Below are positions 1 to 8,764 of a DNA stretch of 64,000 bases, piece after piece. The number at the start of each line of letters is the position of its first letter. Position 1 is the first letter of the stretch. The DNA lies in the NCBI RefSeq assembly GCF_008831085.1, contig NZ_WBJY01000001.1, forward strand, positions 868,001 through 932,000, in the 5' to 3' direction. Made by a program: the position numbers and the translations under genes. The DNA is from Pseudoclavibacter endophyticus (lineage in GTDB: Bacteria; Actinomycetota; Actinomycetes; Actinomycetales; Microbacteriaceae). The notes under the pieces are model-generated. The model was given only the letters and a program-made list of their open reading frames with translations. It searched no databases and had not been told where the DNA came from.

Positions 1-45
1 CAGCGCCTCGCTGACGAGACGGGTACTCGCGGTACTTCATTGTGG

Positions 46-63
46 ATTGAGCTATCGCTCAAT
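46..63. promoter_or_regulatory. palindromic operator copy 1
   Basis: Perfect inverted repeat ATTGAGC-tatc-GCTCAAT. The same arms recur at 172-189, 126 bp away, both upstream of the importer operon that starts at 274. Two identical 7-bp-arm palindromes in one upstream region indicate a dimeric repressor or activator that could bind both sites and loop the DNA. No matching regulator gene lies in the window; it may sit before position 1. The site is read directly; its function is inferred. Confidence 0.7.
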
Positions 64-171
64 ATAGTGGCGAGGGATGCGCGCGCCGTTGCGCGCCTCC
101 CCTCGTCGGACGGAGCGGTTCGGCGGGGGATGACCGGGCGGATACACAACAGAAACGTCCGCGAAACCCAA

Positions 172-189
172 ATTGAGCAGCCGCTCAAT
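172..189. promoter_or_regulatory. palindromic operator copy 2
   Basis: Perfect inverted repeat ATTGAGC-agcc-GCTCAAT, with arms identical to those at 46-63 and a different 4-nt centre. It lies about 80 bp before the first lipoprotein start, next to an AT-rich stretch (190-220) that is the best place for the operon promoter in otherwise GC-rich DNA. Binding here would overlap or closely flank RNA polymerase. Confidence 0.7.
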
Positions 190-273
190 AATCTGGATTC
201 ACTAACTACTTACATAACTCTGAGCCACGGGCCCGACGCGACACGGGGCACCCGGCTCGTATGGAGAGGAACC

Positions 274-1806
274 ATGAACGGACGCAGAACACCTGTTGCC
301 GGTGCGTTCGCACTTGCTGCAGTACTTGCGCTCACGGCGTGCGGTGGGGGTGCTGTCGCTGAGACGAGCGGTGATGGACCGACGGGGACGGTGCGATTCG
401 CGTCGCTCTTTCAGCCGAGTTCGTGGGACCCCGCCGTCGGCGACTACATGGGCAACGCGTTCTATTACAACCTCGTCTACGACACCGTCGTCACGCGCAC
501 GGCGGATGGCGAGCTTGAGCCGGGCCTCGCCGAATCGTGGAGCTACGACGATGACCAGACGACGCTGACCCTCGAGCTCCGCACCGGCCAGGTCTTCACC
601 GATGGAACCTCCGTCGACGCCGCCGCCATCGTCGCCAACCTCGAGCACTACCGCGATGCGAACGGCCCGGGGACGGCCGAGCTCGCCCTCGTCGAGAGCA
701 TCGCCGCCGTCGACGACGACACCGTCGAAGTCGGATTCTCTGCCCCTGACCCGTCGTTCCTCGAAGACCTCGCGTCGTATATCGGCTACATCGCCGCTCC
801 TGCATCGATCGAGGCCGGCACGATCGAGACGGAGCCGGTCGGGTCCGGCCCGTACGTGCTCGATGGCGCGAACTCCATGTCCGGTTCGGAATGGCAGTTC
901 GCGGCGAACCCGGACACGTGGAAGGACCTGACGTACGGGACGGTCATCGCCTCCGTCATGGACGGCACCGCGGCGCTCAATGCCCTCAAGGGCGGTCAGG
1001 TCGAGGCGGCCCTGCTGCTCGATCCGCAGGCCGCGGACGAAGCAGAGTCCACCGGCTCCAAGCGGACGGTGTTCTCCCCGGCGACGGTCGGCATCGCCTT
1101 CTTCGACCTCGATGGCACGATCCAGCCCGCACTCGCCGATGTCCGGGTGCGACAGGCGATCAACCACGCGATCGATGCAGCGTCGCTCATCGACGCGTTT
1201 CTCGGGGGAGTGAAGGTCGGCACACCGAGCCGGCAGCTCTTCAGCGAATCCTCCGACGCGTACGACCCGTCGCTCGACGAGCGCTACCCGTTCAACCCGG
1301 ATGCCGCGAGGGAACTGCTCGCGGAGGCGGGCTATGCCGACGGCTTCACACTGACAATGCCGCACGTCATCAACTGGGGCCCCGGCCTGCCCGACGCGGT
1401 CCAAGAGCAACTCGGCGCCGTTGGCATCACGGTCGAGTACGACCAGATCCCGCCAGAAGAGGTCGGTCCGGCGGTGCTCTCCGGGAAGTATGCGGCGTCG
1501 CTGCAATCATTCGGACTCGCCTCGAGCTGGATGACGATGACACAGCAGCTCGACCCGAACGGGTCATGGAACCCGTTCGAAGTGACGGACGACGAGGGCA
1601 TCGCCAAGATGACCGACTACCAGTTCGCCGACGACGCAGACCGCCCCGCCATCGCCAAGGACCTCAACGCGTATCTCACGGAGCAGGCGTGGTCGAACGT
1701 CTGGGCCCACGGTCGCCCGTCCATTCTGTCCGACCCCTCGAAGGTCACGATGCCGGCCGATTGCGTCGGCTTCCCCTCCGTTCTCGACTGGACCCCGGTG
1801 GGCTAA
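274..1806 (+). CDS. ABC transporter substrate-binding lipoprotein, family 5 (peptide/nickel type)
   Basis: Extracytoplasmic solute-binding protein for a peptide-type ABC importer, 510 residues, a usual size for family SBP_bac_5. The start is ATG 274, with GGAGAGGA just upstream and a classical lipoprotein signal peptide (hydrophobic stretch ending LTACGGG, lipid attached to the Cys); the open frame extends further upstream but lacks such a signal. Typical family features follow: an early W-D-P segment (SSWDPAVGDY), GLAESW, and ADGF near residue 350. It is a clear paralogue of the protein at 8765-10312 (shared YNLVYD/YEAVYD, TLTLELR, LEHYRDANGP). The stop overlaps the next ATG by one base, so it is translationally coupled to the permease. 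The ligand cannot be read from the sequence; the neighbouring amidase and amidohydrolases suggest an amide-containing compound. Confidence 0.9.
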   Translation: MNGRRTPVAGAFALAAVLALTACGGGAVAETSGDGPTGTVRFASLFQPSSWDPAVGDYMGNAFYYNLVYDTVVTRTADGELEPGLAESWSYDDDQTTLTLELRTGQVFTDGTSVDAAAIVANLEHYRDANGPGTAELALVESIAAVDDDTVEVGFSAPDPSFLEDLASYIGYIAAPASIEAGTIETEPVGSGPYVLDGANSMSGSEWQFAANPDTWKDLTYGTVIASVMDGTAALNALKGGQVEAALLLDPQAADEAESTGSKRTVFSPATVGIAFFDLDGTIQPALADVRVRQAINHAIDAASLIDAFLGGVKVGTPSRQLFSESSDAYDPSLDERYPFNPDAARELLAEAGYADGFTLTMPHVINWGPGLPDAVQEQLGAVGITVEYDQIPPEEVGPAVLSGKYAASLQSFGLASSWMTMTQQLDPNGSWNPFEVTDDEGIAKMTDYQFADDADRPAIAKDLNAYLTEQAWSNVWAHGRPSILSDPSKVTMPADCVGFPSVLDWTPVG

Positions 1807-2753
1807 TGTACATATTCAAATTCATGGGCAAGCGCCTGGCGCTCGGCCTCTCCATGCTCCTCGCAACGCTCCTGCTCGGCTACGTCATGATGTCGTCGCT
1901 CACCGGAAACGTCGCGTTGAGCATCCTGGGACCCGGCGCGTCCGACGAGCAGCTCGAGGCGAAAAACACCGAACTCGGACTCGACGATCCGGTGCTCCTG
2001 CGATTCCTGAACTGGCTCCTCGGCGCACTGCGCGGTGACCTCGGTGTCGCCTGGTTTGCTCCCGAGCCCGTCTCGCAGCTCGTGGCCGGTCGCGTACCCG
2101 TCACGCTCAGCCTCGTGCTCGGTGCAATCGTCATCTCCCTGCTCATCGCGGTGTCGCTCGGCTTGCTCGCCGGCGTGCGGCGCGGCTGGGTCGACCGTGT
2201 CGTGCAGCTCGTGACCGTCACCGGCTTCATCATCCCGCCGTTCCTGCTCGCGCTCGCGCTCATCCTGGTGGTTTCGGTGCAGCTGCGCTGGCTCCCGCCG
2301 ACGGGTTACGTGCCGCTCGATCGCGACCCCGCGGGGTGGGCGGCCTCCCTCATCCTGCCGGTCGCATCGCTGTGTCTCGGCGTGGTCGCCGGCGTCACGC
2401 AGCAGATGCGGCGGTCGGTAATCGACATCGTCGACAAGGACTTCGTCCGCACGCTGCGCAGTCGCGGCCTCAGCGAGCGGCGAATCGTCTGGACGAACGT
2501 GCTGAAGAACGCCACGGGCGTCAGCTTCCAGGTGCTCGCGCTGCAGGCGATCGGCCTGCTCGGCGGTGCCGTCATCGCCGAGCAGATCTTCGCCATGCCG
2601 GGGCTCGGCGCCTCGGCGATCAGCTTTACGCCGCGAGGTGACCTGCCGACCGTCATGGGCATCCTCTTGGCCCTCTCGCTCATCGTCTTCGCCATCAACA
2701 TCGTCACCGACTTCGTCATCGCCCTCCTCAATCCGAAGGTGGCCCTCACATGA
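1806..2753 (+). CDS. ABC transporter permease, DppB/OppB type
   Basis: Inner-membrane channel subunit, 315 residues, of the BPD_transp_1 family. The start ATG 1806 overlaps the previous stop (TAATG). The N-terminal helix (about residues 9-30) and later helices form the usual six-segment pattern. The long periplasmic loop after helix 1 carries the DppB-type LGLDDP element. The ATPase-docking EAA-like loop is at VRTLRSRGLSERRIVWTN. It pairs with the second permease, which is fused to an ATPase downstream. The stop overlaps the next start as ATGA, showing coupled translation. Confidence 0.9.
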   Translation: MYIFKFMGKRLALGLSMLLATLLLGYVMMSSLTGNVALSILGPGASDEQLEAKNTELGLDDPVLLRFLNWLLGALRGDLGVAWFAPEPVSQLVAGRVPVTLSLVLGAIVISLLIAVSLGLLAGVRRGWVDRVVQLVTVTGFIIPPFLLALALILVVSVQLRWLPPTGYVPLDRDPAGWAASLILPVASLCLGVVAGVTQQMRRSVIDIVDKDFVRTLRSRGLSERRIVWTNVLKNATGVSFQVLALQAIGLLGGAVIAEQIFAMPGLGASAISFTPRGDLPTVMGILLALSLIVFAINIVTDFVIALLNPKVALT

Positions 2754-4561
2754 CCGCTCCCGCCGCAGAGGCTCCCGCATCCGCAGCCAAGGCGACCAGA
2801 GGCGATCGGGTACTCCGGCGTCTCGTGCGCGACCCGCGGGCGTGGTTCACCGCGCTCGTGCTGCTCGTCGTGGTGCTCGTCTCGATCCTCGGTCCGCTCA
2901 TCGCGCCGTGGCCGCAAGGCTGGTCCGACGTCACGCAGTCGATGGGCCCGGCGAGCGCCGAGCACCCGCTCGGGCTCGACCGCGGCGGCAGCGACATCCT
3001 GAGCGAACTCATCTACGCCACGCCCGAGAGCCTGTTCGGCATGCTGATCGCCGTCGGCGTATCGATGGCGATCGGCATCCCGTCCGGTCTCATGGCGGGC
3101 TACTCGCGCGGGCGCTGGTTCGACAACGTCACCGACTGGGTGGCGAACCTGCTCATGGCAATTCCGGCCATCCTCGTGCTGCTGGTCGTCCGCGGGCTCG
3201 TCGGTCCTTCGCTCGCGCTCAATATGGGCGTCTTCGGCGTCATGCTCAGCCCCGCCATCTACCGGGTGGTGCGGGCGGCGACGTCGGGCGTGCGCGGCGA
3301 GCTCTATGTCGACGCGGCCTGGGTGAACGGCCTCTCGACCGGTCGCATCATCGGCTCGCACATTCTGCGTGTCGTGCGCGGGCCGATCATCATTCAGGCC
3401 GCGTTCATGAGCGCGCTCGCGATCGCGATGCAGGCGGGTCTCGAGTTCCTCGGCATCGGCAGCCAAGACACACGTACGTGGGGCTCGATGCTCAACAACG
3501 GCTTCCGCGAGGTCTACAGCGATCCCACGCAGATCCTGTGGCCGACGCTCGCCGTCGGGTTGTTCTGCGCGGCCGCGGTGCTCGGCGGCAACGCGCTCAC
3601 CGACGCCTTCGGCCGGCCAGAGCCGAAGCGGCAGCGCCCGACGACAGGAGCCACGACTGGCATCATCTTCGGCGCCGATCAACCGGAGGTCGCGGGAGGC
3701 GCTGCGGACCCAGCCCCCGTGAAGCTGGCGATTCGCGACCTGCGGATCGGCTATCACAACGACAGCGGTATGACCGAGGTGGTGCACGGCGTCGACCTCG
3801 ACCTGCATGCGGGCACGGTGCTCGGCCTCGTCGGCGAATCGGGCTCCGGAAAGACGCAGACCATCCTGTCGGTGCTCGGTCTGCTGCCGTCGGGCGGGAC
3901 CGTGCTCGAGGGGAGCCGGATCGAGCTCGACGGCGACGACCTTATGGGCCGTAGCAGGGCCGAGCGCCGCGAGCTGCTCGGCCGCCACATCGCCTACATT
4001 CCACAGGAGCCGCTCGTCAACCTCGACCCGTCGTTCAAGATCGGCTACCAGCTGCACACGCCGCTCAGGGCGGTGTTGGGGCTCTCGTCCGCAGACGCCA
4101 AGACGCGATCACTCGAGCTGCTCGATCGCGTCGGCATCACCGACCCGCAGCGGGTCTACGACTCGTACCCGCACCAGATCTCGGGAGGCATGGCGCAGCG
4201 GGTCCTTATCGCCGGCGCCATCTCGTGCGAACCGGAATTGCTCGTGGCCGATGAGCCCACGACCGCGCTCGACGTGACCGTGCAGGCCGAGGTGCTCGAT
4301 CTCCTTCGCGACCTGCAGCGCGAGAATGGCATGACCATGCTGCTCGTGACGCACAACTTCGGGGTCGTGGCGGACCTGTGCGACGAGGTCGCGGTCATGC
4401 GCAAGGGCATGATCGTCGAACGCGGCGACGTGCGGACCGTGCTCCGGTCCCCGAGCCACCCCTACACGCGCGCCCTGCTCGGCGCGATGGTCGAGAACAA
4501 GCCGCCGCTGATCACCCCCCGGCGGCCCGCTGCGACGGAGCGAGGTATCGCCCATGTCTGA
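2750..4561 (+). CDS. fused ABC permease (DppC type) and ATPase (DppD type)
   Basis: One 603-residue protein joins two importer subunits that are usually separate. Residues about 1-290 are a DppC-type permease: first helix at about 35-52, LGLDRGGSDILSELIY, and the EAA loop near VDAAWVNGLSTGRIIGSHIL. After a roughly 35-residue linker the ATPase domain runs to the end, with Walker A GESGSGKT near residue 361, the Dpp/Opp-type signature ISGGMAQR, Walker B LLVADEPTTALD and the oligopeptide-transporter C-terminal segment (HPYTRALLGA). Fusion fixes the permease:ATPase stoichiometry. Similar fusions are known in actinobacterial peptide transporters. It overlaps its neighbours at both ends (4 bp and 8 bp), so the operon is tightly coupled. 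Confidence 0.9.
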   Translation: MTAPAAEAPASAAKATRGDRVLRRLVRDPRAWFTALVLLVVVLVSILGPLIAPWPQGWSDVTQSMGPASAEHPLGLDRGGSDILSELIYATPESLFGMLIAVGVSMAIGIPSGLMAGYSRGRWFDNVTDWVANLLMAIPAILVLLVVRGLVGPSLALNMGVFGVMLSPAIYRVVRAATSGVRGELYVDAAWVNGLSTGRIIGSHILRVVRGPIIIQAAFMSALAIAMQAGLEFLGIGSQDTRTWGSMLNNGFREVYSDPTQILWPTLAVGLFCAAAVLGGNALTDAFGRPEPKRQRPTTGATTGIIFGADQPEVAGGAADPAPVKLAIRDLRIGYHNDSGMTEVVHGVDLDLHAGTVLGLVGESGSGKTQTILSVLGLLPSGGTVLEGSRIELDGDDLMGRSRAERRELLGRHIAYIPQEPLVNLDPSFKIGYQLHTPLRAVLGLSSADAKTRSLELLDRVGITDPQRVYDSYPHQISGGMAQRVLIAGAISCEPELLVADEPTTALDVTVQAEVLDLLRDLQRENGMTMLLVTHNFGVVADLCDEVAVMRKGMIVERGDVRTVLRSPSHPYTRALLGAMVENKPPLITPRRPAATERGIAHV

Positions 4562-5396
4562 GTCCACAACGCTGGACGTGTCCGACCTGGCCGTTGCCTA
4601 CCCCGGACGCGGCCTTCGCGCCAAACCGATCGAAGTCCTGCACGGCGTGAATCTCACGATCCGGGCCGGCGAGACCCACGGTCTCGTCGGCGAGTCGGGA
4701 TCGGGGAAGACGACGCTTGGACGGGCAATCCTGGGTCTTGCGCCGGTCACGCGTGGCACGATCCTCCTGAAGGGCGAGCCCATCCGGCGCAAGACCGTGT
4801 CTGACCGCCGGCGACTCGCGTCCCGCGTGCAGGTGGTGTTCCAAGATCCGTACTCGTCATTGAACCCGGCGATGACGGTCGAGCAGCTCCTCACCGAGCC
4901 CCTCCGCGCGCAGGGCGGCACGAGAGACGCTGCCAGCACCCGCATCCACGAACTCCTCGATCGGGTGCACCTCCCGGCCGAGAGCATGCGCCGCTACGCC
5001 TACGAGTTCTCGGGCGGCCAACGGCAGCGCCTCGCGATCGCCCGCGCGCTCGCGCTCGGGCCTGAGCTGATCGTCTGCGACGAACCCGTCTCGGCGCTCG
5101 ACCTCACGACGCAGGCGCGTATCCTCGAACTCCTCGTCGAGATTCAGGAAGACACCGGCGTCTCGTATCTCTTCATCTCCCACGACCTCGCCGTCGTCCG
5201 GCACGTCAGCCACGACATCTCCGTGATCTACCGCGGCGAGATCGTCGAACAGGATGTCGCGGAACGCGTCACGACCGAACCCGAGCATCCCTACACGCGC
5301 AAGCTGTGGATGAGCTCGCCTCTGCCCGACCCCGATGAACAGGCCGTCCGGCGTGCGGAACGCCGCAGATTCCTCGAGCTGGAGGCGCACGCGTGA
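4554..5396 (+). CDS. ABC transporter ATP-binding protein, DppF type
   Basis: Second nucleotide-binding subunit of the importer, 280 residues. Walker A GESGSGKTT near residue 44, Q-loop VFQDPYSSLNP, signature SGGQRQR, Walker B LIVCDEPVSALD and the H-loop SHDLAVV are all present, so it should be catalytically competent. The C-terminal HPYTRKLW segment is typical of oligopeptide ATPases. It overlaps the fused permease-ATPase by 8 bp and the downstream amidase by 4 bp (GTGA), placing transporter and hydrolase in one transcript. Confidence 0.92.
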   Translation: MSESTTLDVSDLAVAYPGRGLRAKPIEVLHGVNLTIRAGETHGLVGESGSGKTTLGRAILGLAPVTRGTILLKGEPIRRKTVSDRRRLASRVQVVFQDPYSSLNPAMTVEQLLTEPLRAQGGTRDAASTRIHELLDRVHLPAESMRRYAYEFSGGQRQRLAIARALALGPELIVCDEPVSALDLTTQARILELLVEIQEDTGVSYLFISHDLAVVRHVSHDISVIYRGEIVEQDVAERVTTEPEHPYTRKLWMSSPLPDPDEQAVRRAERRRFLELEAHA

Positions 5397-6928
5397 CCGG
5401 CACGGCGGTGGCACTCGAGAGCGCGGAAGCCCTGTCATCGGCGCTCGGCGAAGGGCTCACGACGAGCGTCGACATCGTGCGTCAATGCATCGCCACGATC
5501 GACCGGTTGAACCCGCTGTTGGGCGCGGTCGTGCATGTCGATCGGGGGGCCGCGCTGGCGGCAGCGCAGGCGTCCGATGAGCGGCGCGCGCGGGGGCTCG
5601 CCCGCGGCCCGCTCGACGGCATCCCGGCCACCGTCAAGGACACCCACGACATCGCCGGCCAACCGACGACCGATGGGCATGCGGCGTTCGCGACGCGCGT
5701 CGCCGCCCACGACAGCGAAGTGGTCGCGAGGCTCCGCGACGCGGGCGTCGTGCTTCTCGGCAAGACGAACCTGCCGGCGTTCAGCAAGGACGGGCAGACG
5801 TGGAACGAGCTGTTCGGGCTCACGCGGAATCCGTGGGATCTCGAACGCACCGCGGGAGGGTCATCCGGGGGCTCGGCCGTCGCCGTGGCGACCGGCATGG
5901 CCGCGTTCGACCTCGGTGCCGACATGGGAGGATCGGTCCGCACGCCGGCAGCCTGGAATGGCGTCTTCGGCCACAAGCCGACGTGGGGGCTCGTCCCGCA
6001 GACGCGCGACCCGTTGCGGCCCGAGAATTCGGGCCTGCCGCTGGACACGGCGATCGATATCGGCGCGACGGGCCTCGTGGCCCGTGCGGCCGGCGACCTC
6101 GCCCTCATCATGCACGTGCTCGTGGGCCCGCTCGCGCCTGACCGGCGCGCCTGGACCGCGACCCTGCCACCGCCGCGGGTCCGCGATGCCTCCGACCTCG
6201 TCGTGTCGGTGCTGCTCGACGACCCCTTCGTGCCGACCTCTCGGGAGACGCGCCGAGTGCTGGAGGAAGGCCTCGCGGCACTTCGGGCACGAGGCGTGAC
6301 GATCGTCGAGAAACCGCTGCCCAGGCCCGTGCCAGCGCTCTGCGAGCTCTTCGAGACGCTGTCGTTCATCGGTCTCAGTGGCACCATGCCCGAGGCCGCC
6401 TGGCGTGAACGGATCGCCTCCCTCGAGGCCGAGGCTGAGGCTGAAACCGAGTCCGAGTCCGGACTCGGCGGCGTCGGCTGGCTGTGGAAGCTGCACGCAC
6501 GGGCCGCGGGCATGACGCACCGCGAATGGTTGCGACTCGACGAATCGCGGCGCAGGCTCCGCGAGGAGTGGGACGACTACTTCTCGGACGTGCACGCGCT
6601 CGTGACGCCCGTCGCTCCCGTTCAGGCGCATCCGCACGATCTCGACCGACCGCCCCTCGAACGCCGATACGACAACGACGGCGTGCTGCGCCCGAACCTG
6701 CCGGACCTGCGAGTTTGGCCGGGGATCACGGGCGTCGCGTACCTGCCGTCCACGATCGCGCCTGTCGGCCTCGACGACGCGGGGTTGCCCGTCGGGGCAC
6801 AGGTGGCGGCGGCCGAATGCGACGACCTCACGGCGATCCACGTCGCCGGTCTCCTCGCCGAGGCCGCCGGCGGGGGCAGTGCTCCGCCCCTTGTCGACGA
6901 GCCCATCCGGTCGGCATCAGTTAAGTAA
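5393..6928 (+). CDS. amidase signature family hydrolase
   Basis: Cytosolic serine amidase of 511 residues; it hydrolyses an amide bond to acid plus amine or ammonia. The catalytic Lys-cisSer-Ser set of the amidase signature family is visible: Lys in TVKDTHD, the Gly/Ser-rich loop GGSSGGSA and the nucleophile region GADMGGSVRTPA. GatA-like features are present, but no GatB or GatC is nearby, so tRNA amidation is unlikely. The start is GTG 5393, overlapping the DppF stop (GTGA). Its place inside a peptide-type importer operon suggests it acts on the imported compound. Exact substrate unknown. Confidence 0.88.
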   Translation: MTGTAVALESAEALSSALGEGLTTSVDIVRQCIATIDRLNPLLGAVVHVDRGAALAAAQASDERRARGLARGPLDGIPATVKDTHDIAGQPTTDGHAAFATRVAAHDSEVVARLRDAGVVLLGKTNLPAFSKDGQTWNELFGLTRNPWDLERTAGGSSGGSAVAVATGMAAFDLGADMGGSVRTPAAWNGVFGHKPTWGLVPQTRDPLRPENSGLPLDTAIDIGATGLVARAAGDLALIMHVLVGPLAPDRRAWTATLPPPRVRDASDLVVSVLLDDPFVPTSRETRRVLEEGLAALRARGVTIVEKPLPRPVPALCELFETLSFIGLSGTMPEAAWRERIASLEAEAEAETESESGLGGVGWLWKLHARAAGMTHREWLRLDESRRRLREEWDDYFSDVHALVTPVAPVQAHPHDLDRPPLERRYDNDGVLRPNLPDLRVWPGITGVAYLPSTIAPVGLDDAGLPVGAQVAAAECDDLTAIHVAGLLAEAAGGGSAPPLVDEPIRSASVK

Positions 6929-7013
6929 ACAGTCCCATATCACGGGGGGCTCGCGTGCGCTGCGCGGCCCAACCGGAAACGCAATCGTGAACACCCGGAG
7001 GTGACCATCAACG

Positions 7014-8720
7014 ATGGCCGAAACTGCAGATCTCATACTTCGCAACGCGCGCGTCTATCCGCTCGCATCGCATGACGACACCCCCGCGCGCGGCCTCGCC
7101 GTCGCCGGCGGGACGGTGCTCGCTATCGCCCGCTCCGATGACCGAGAGCTGGATGCGCTCATCGGGCCCGAGACCGAGGTGCGCGATCTCCACGGCGCGG
7201 TCGTGGTCCCAGGCCTCTTCGACGCGCACTCACACCACCTCATCGGCGGCGCGACCGAGCTGAGCCAGTTGCGGTTTCCCACGAGCGCCTCGGTCGACGA
7301 GGTCCTCAAGGCCGTGGACGCGTGGGCAAGCGAGGCCCCCGACGGGGAGTGGATCATGGGTGGGAGCTGGGGGAGCTCGCTGCTCGAACAGCTCTCCACA
7401 GTTGCCGCCCGCCGCCGGCTCGATGCGGTCTCGCACGGCCATCCCGTCGTGTTGTTCGACGACAGCCACCACAACAACTGGGCCAACACCGCGGCCCTTG
7501 AACTCGCCGGAATTCCGCTCGAGGGCGGTGACGATCTCGCCGAGGGCACGGTGCTCGACGCAGATACGGGCGAGACCACCGGCGTGCTGCTCGAGCGGGC
7601 CGTGCTGCCCATCAGGGCCGCGCGCGACGCGCACTCGTCGGAGTCAGAGACCGACTGGATGGTGTACAGCCAGAAGGCGTGGGAGATGTACTCCGCGATG
7701 GGCGTGACTGGCCTGCAGGAAGCCGTGGCGGAGGCACGAGAGCTGCGCACGCTGCACCGCATGGAGCAGGAAGACAAGCTCATCGGCCGAGTCTCGTGCT
7801 GTTTGCTGTTCGCCGGCTCCCTCGACCAGAACGCGATGAGCGCGGAAGACCTCGACCGGCTCGCGCGCGACGTCGAGTCCGATCTGCTGCGCACCGACTG
7901 GGTCAAGCTGCACATGGACGGCGTTCCGCCCGCGCGCACCGCTGCCTTCCTCGACCCCTACCTGCCGACCCCGCAGCACGGACACGACCATCGTGGCGAC
8001 GTGTTCCACCCGCACGAGAAACTGGTGGGGATGCTCCGCGGGTACGCCGATGCCGGGCGCTCGGTCAAGGTGCACTGCACGGGCGACGCGAGCGTCCGCG
8101 CCTGCCTGGACGCCATCGAGGTGCTCCGGTCCGAGGGATACACGAGCACCCGTTTCCAGATCGCTCACGGGCAGTTCGTGAGCGAGGACGACCGAGTACG
8201 CATGCGCGACCTCAGCGTGATCGCCGAGATCTCGCCGTTCCTCTGGTACCCGGGTGAGATCCCGAAGGCCATTGCCGAGGTCCTCCCCGAGGATCGCGCG
8301 CGCCGCATGCAACCGAACCGCGCCCTCACCGACCTCGGCGTGCTCGTCGCGGGCGGGTCGGACTGGCCCGTGTGCCCCTCGCCGAACCTCTGGGAGGGCA
8401 TCGCGGGGCTCGTCACGCGCGCCGACCCGACGAACGAGTATCCGGGGACGCTGTGGCCCGAGCAGGCGCTGACCGTTGCCGAGGCGTTGCGCGTGTTCAC
8501 GATCAACGGCGCGGAGGCCGCCGGGCTCGACCACGTGACCGGCTCGCTCGAGCCCGGGAAATCGGCCGATTTCGCCGTGATCGACCGAGACCCGTTCGTC
8601 GTCGACCCCGCAGACATCGCCGGCACCCGCGTGCAAGAGACCTGGTTCCGTGGCCGCCGCGTGTACCTGCGATCCATGGAGTCCACCCCAGCCACCGAGC
8701 GCACGACCGCAACCACCTGA
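7014..8720 (+). CDS. amidohydrolase family 3 (YtcJ-like) metal-dependent hydrolase
   Basis: Predicted cytosolic metal-dependent amidohydrolase, 568 residues, with the composite N- and C-terminal beta-sandwich of this superfamily (start ADLILRNARVYPL, end SADFAVIDRDPF). Metal ligands fit the family: DAHSHH after GAVVVPGLF, a later VHCTGDASV His, and the Asp in GGSDWPV. YtcJ-type enzymes act on exocyclic amide or carbamate-like bonds, but physiological substrates are mostly unknown. The start ATG 7014 follows GGAGGTG. It is related to the protein at 10394-12058; the two flank the second binding lipoprotein. A gap of 85 bp separates it from the amidase. Confidence 0.85.
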   Translation: MAETADLILRNARVYPLASHDDTPARGLAVAGGTVLAIARSDDRELDALIGPETEVRDLHGAVVVPGLFDAHSHHLIGGATELSQLRFPTSASVDEVLKAVDAWASEAPDGEWIMGGSWGSSLLEQLSTVAARRRLDAVSHGHPVVLFDDSHHNNWANTAALELAGIPLEGGDDLAEGTVLDADTGETTGVLLERAVLPIRAARDAHSSESETDWMVYSQKAWEMYSAMGVTGLQEAVAEARELRTLHRMEQEDKLIGRVSCCLLFAGSLDQNAMSAEDLDRLARDVESDLLRTDWVKLHMDGVPPARTAAFLDPYLPTPQHGHDHRGDVFHPHEKLVGMLRGYADAGRSVKVHCTGDASVRACLDAIEVLRSEGYTSTRFQIAHGQFVSEDDRVRMRDLSVIAEISPFLWYPGEIPKAIAEVLPEDRARRMQPNRALTDLGVLVAGGSDWPVCPSPNLWEGIAGLVTRADPTNEYPGTLWPEQALTVAEALRVFTINGAEAAGLDHVTGSLEPGKSADFAVIDRDPFVVDPADIAGTRVQETWFRGRRVYLRSMESTPATERTTATT

Positions 8721-8764
8721 CCGCGGCAACGTAGCTGCCACCCCCCCCCGATAAAGGAGCAATC

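Noticed and set aside
5393..6928. GatA subunit of Glu-tRNA(Gln) amidotransferase
   Set aside because: The amidase signature is shared, but no gatB or gatC is nearby and the gene sits in an importer operon, so a catabolic amidase is more likely.
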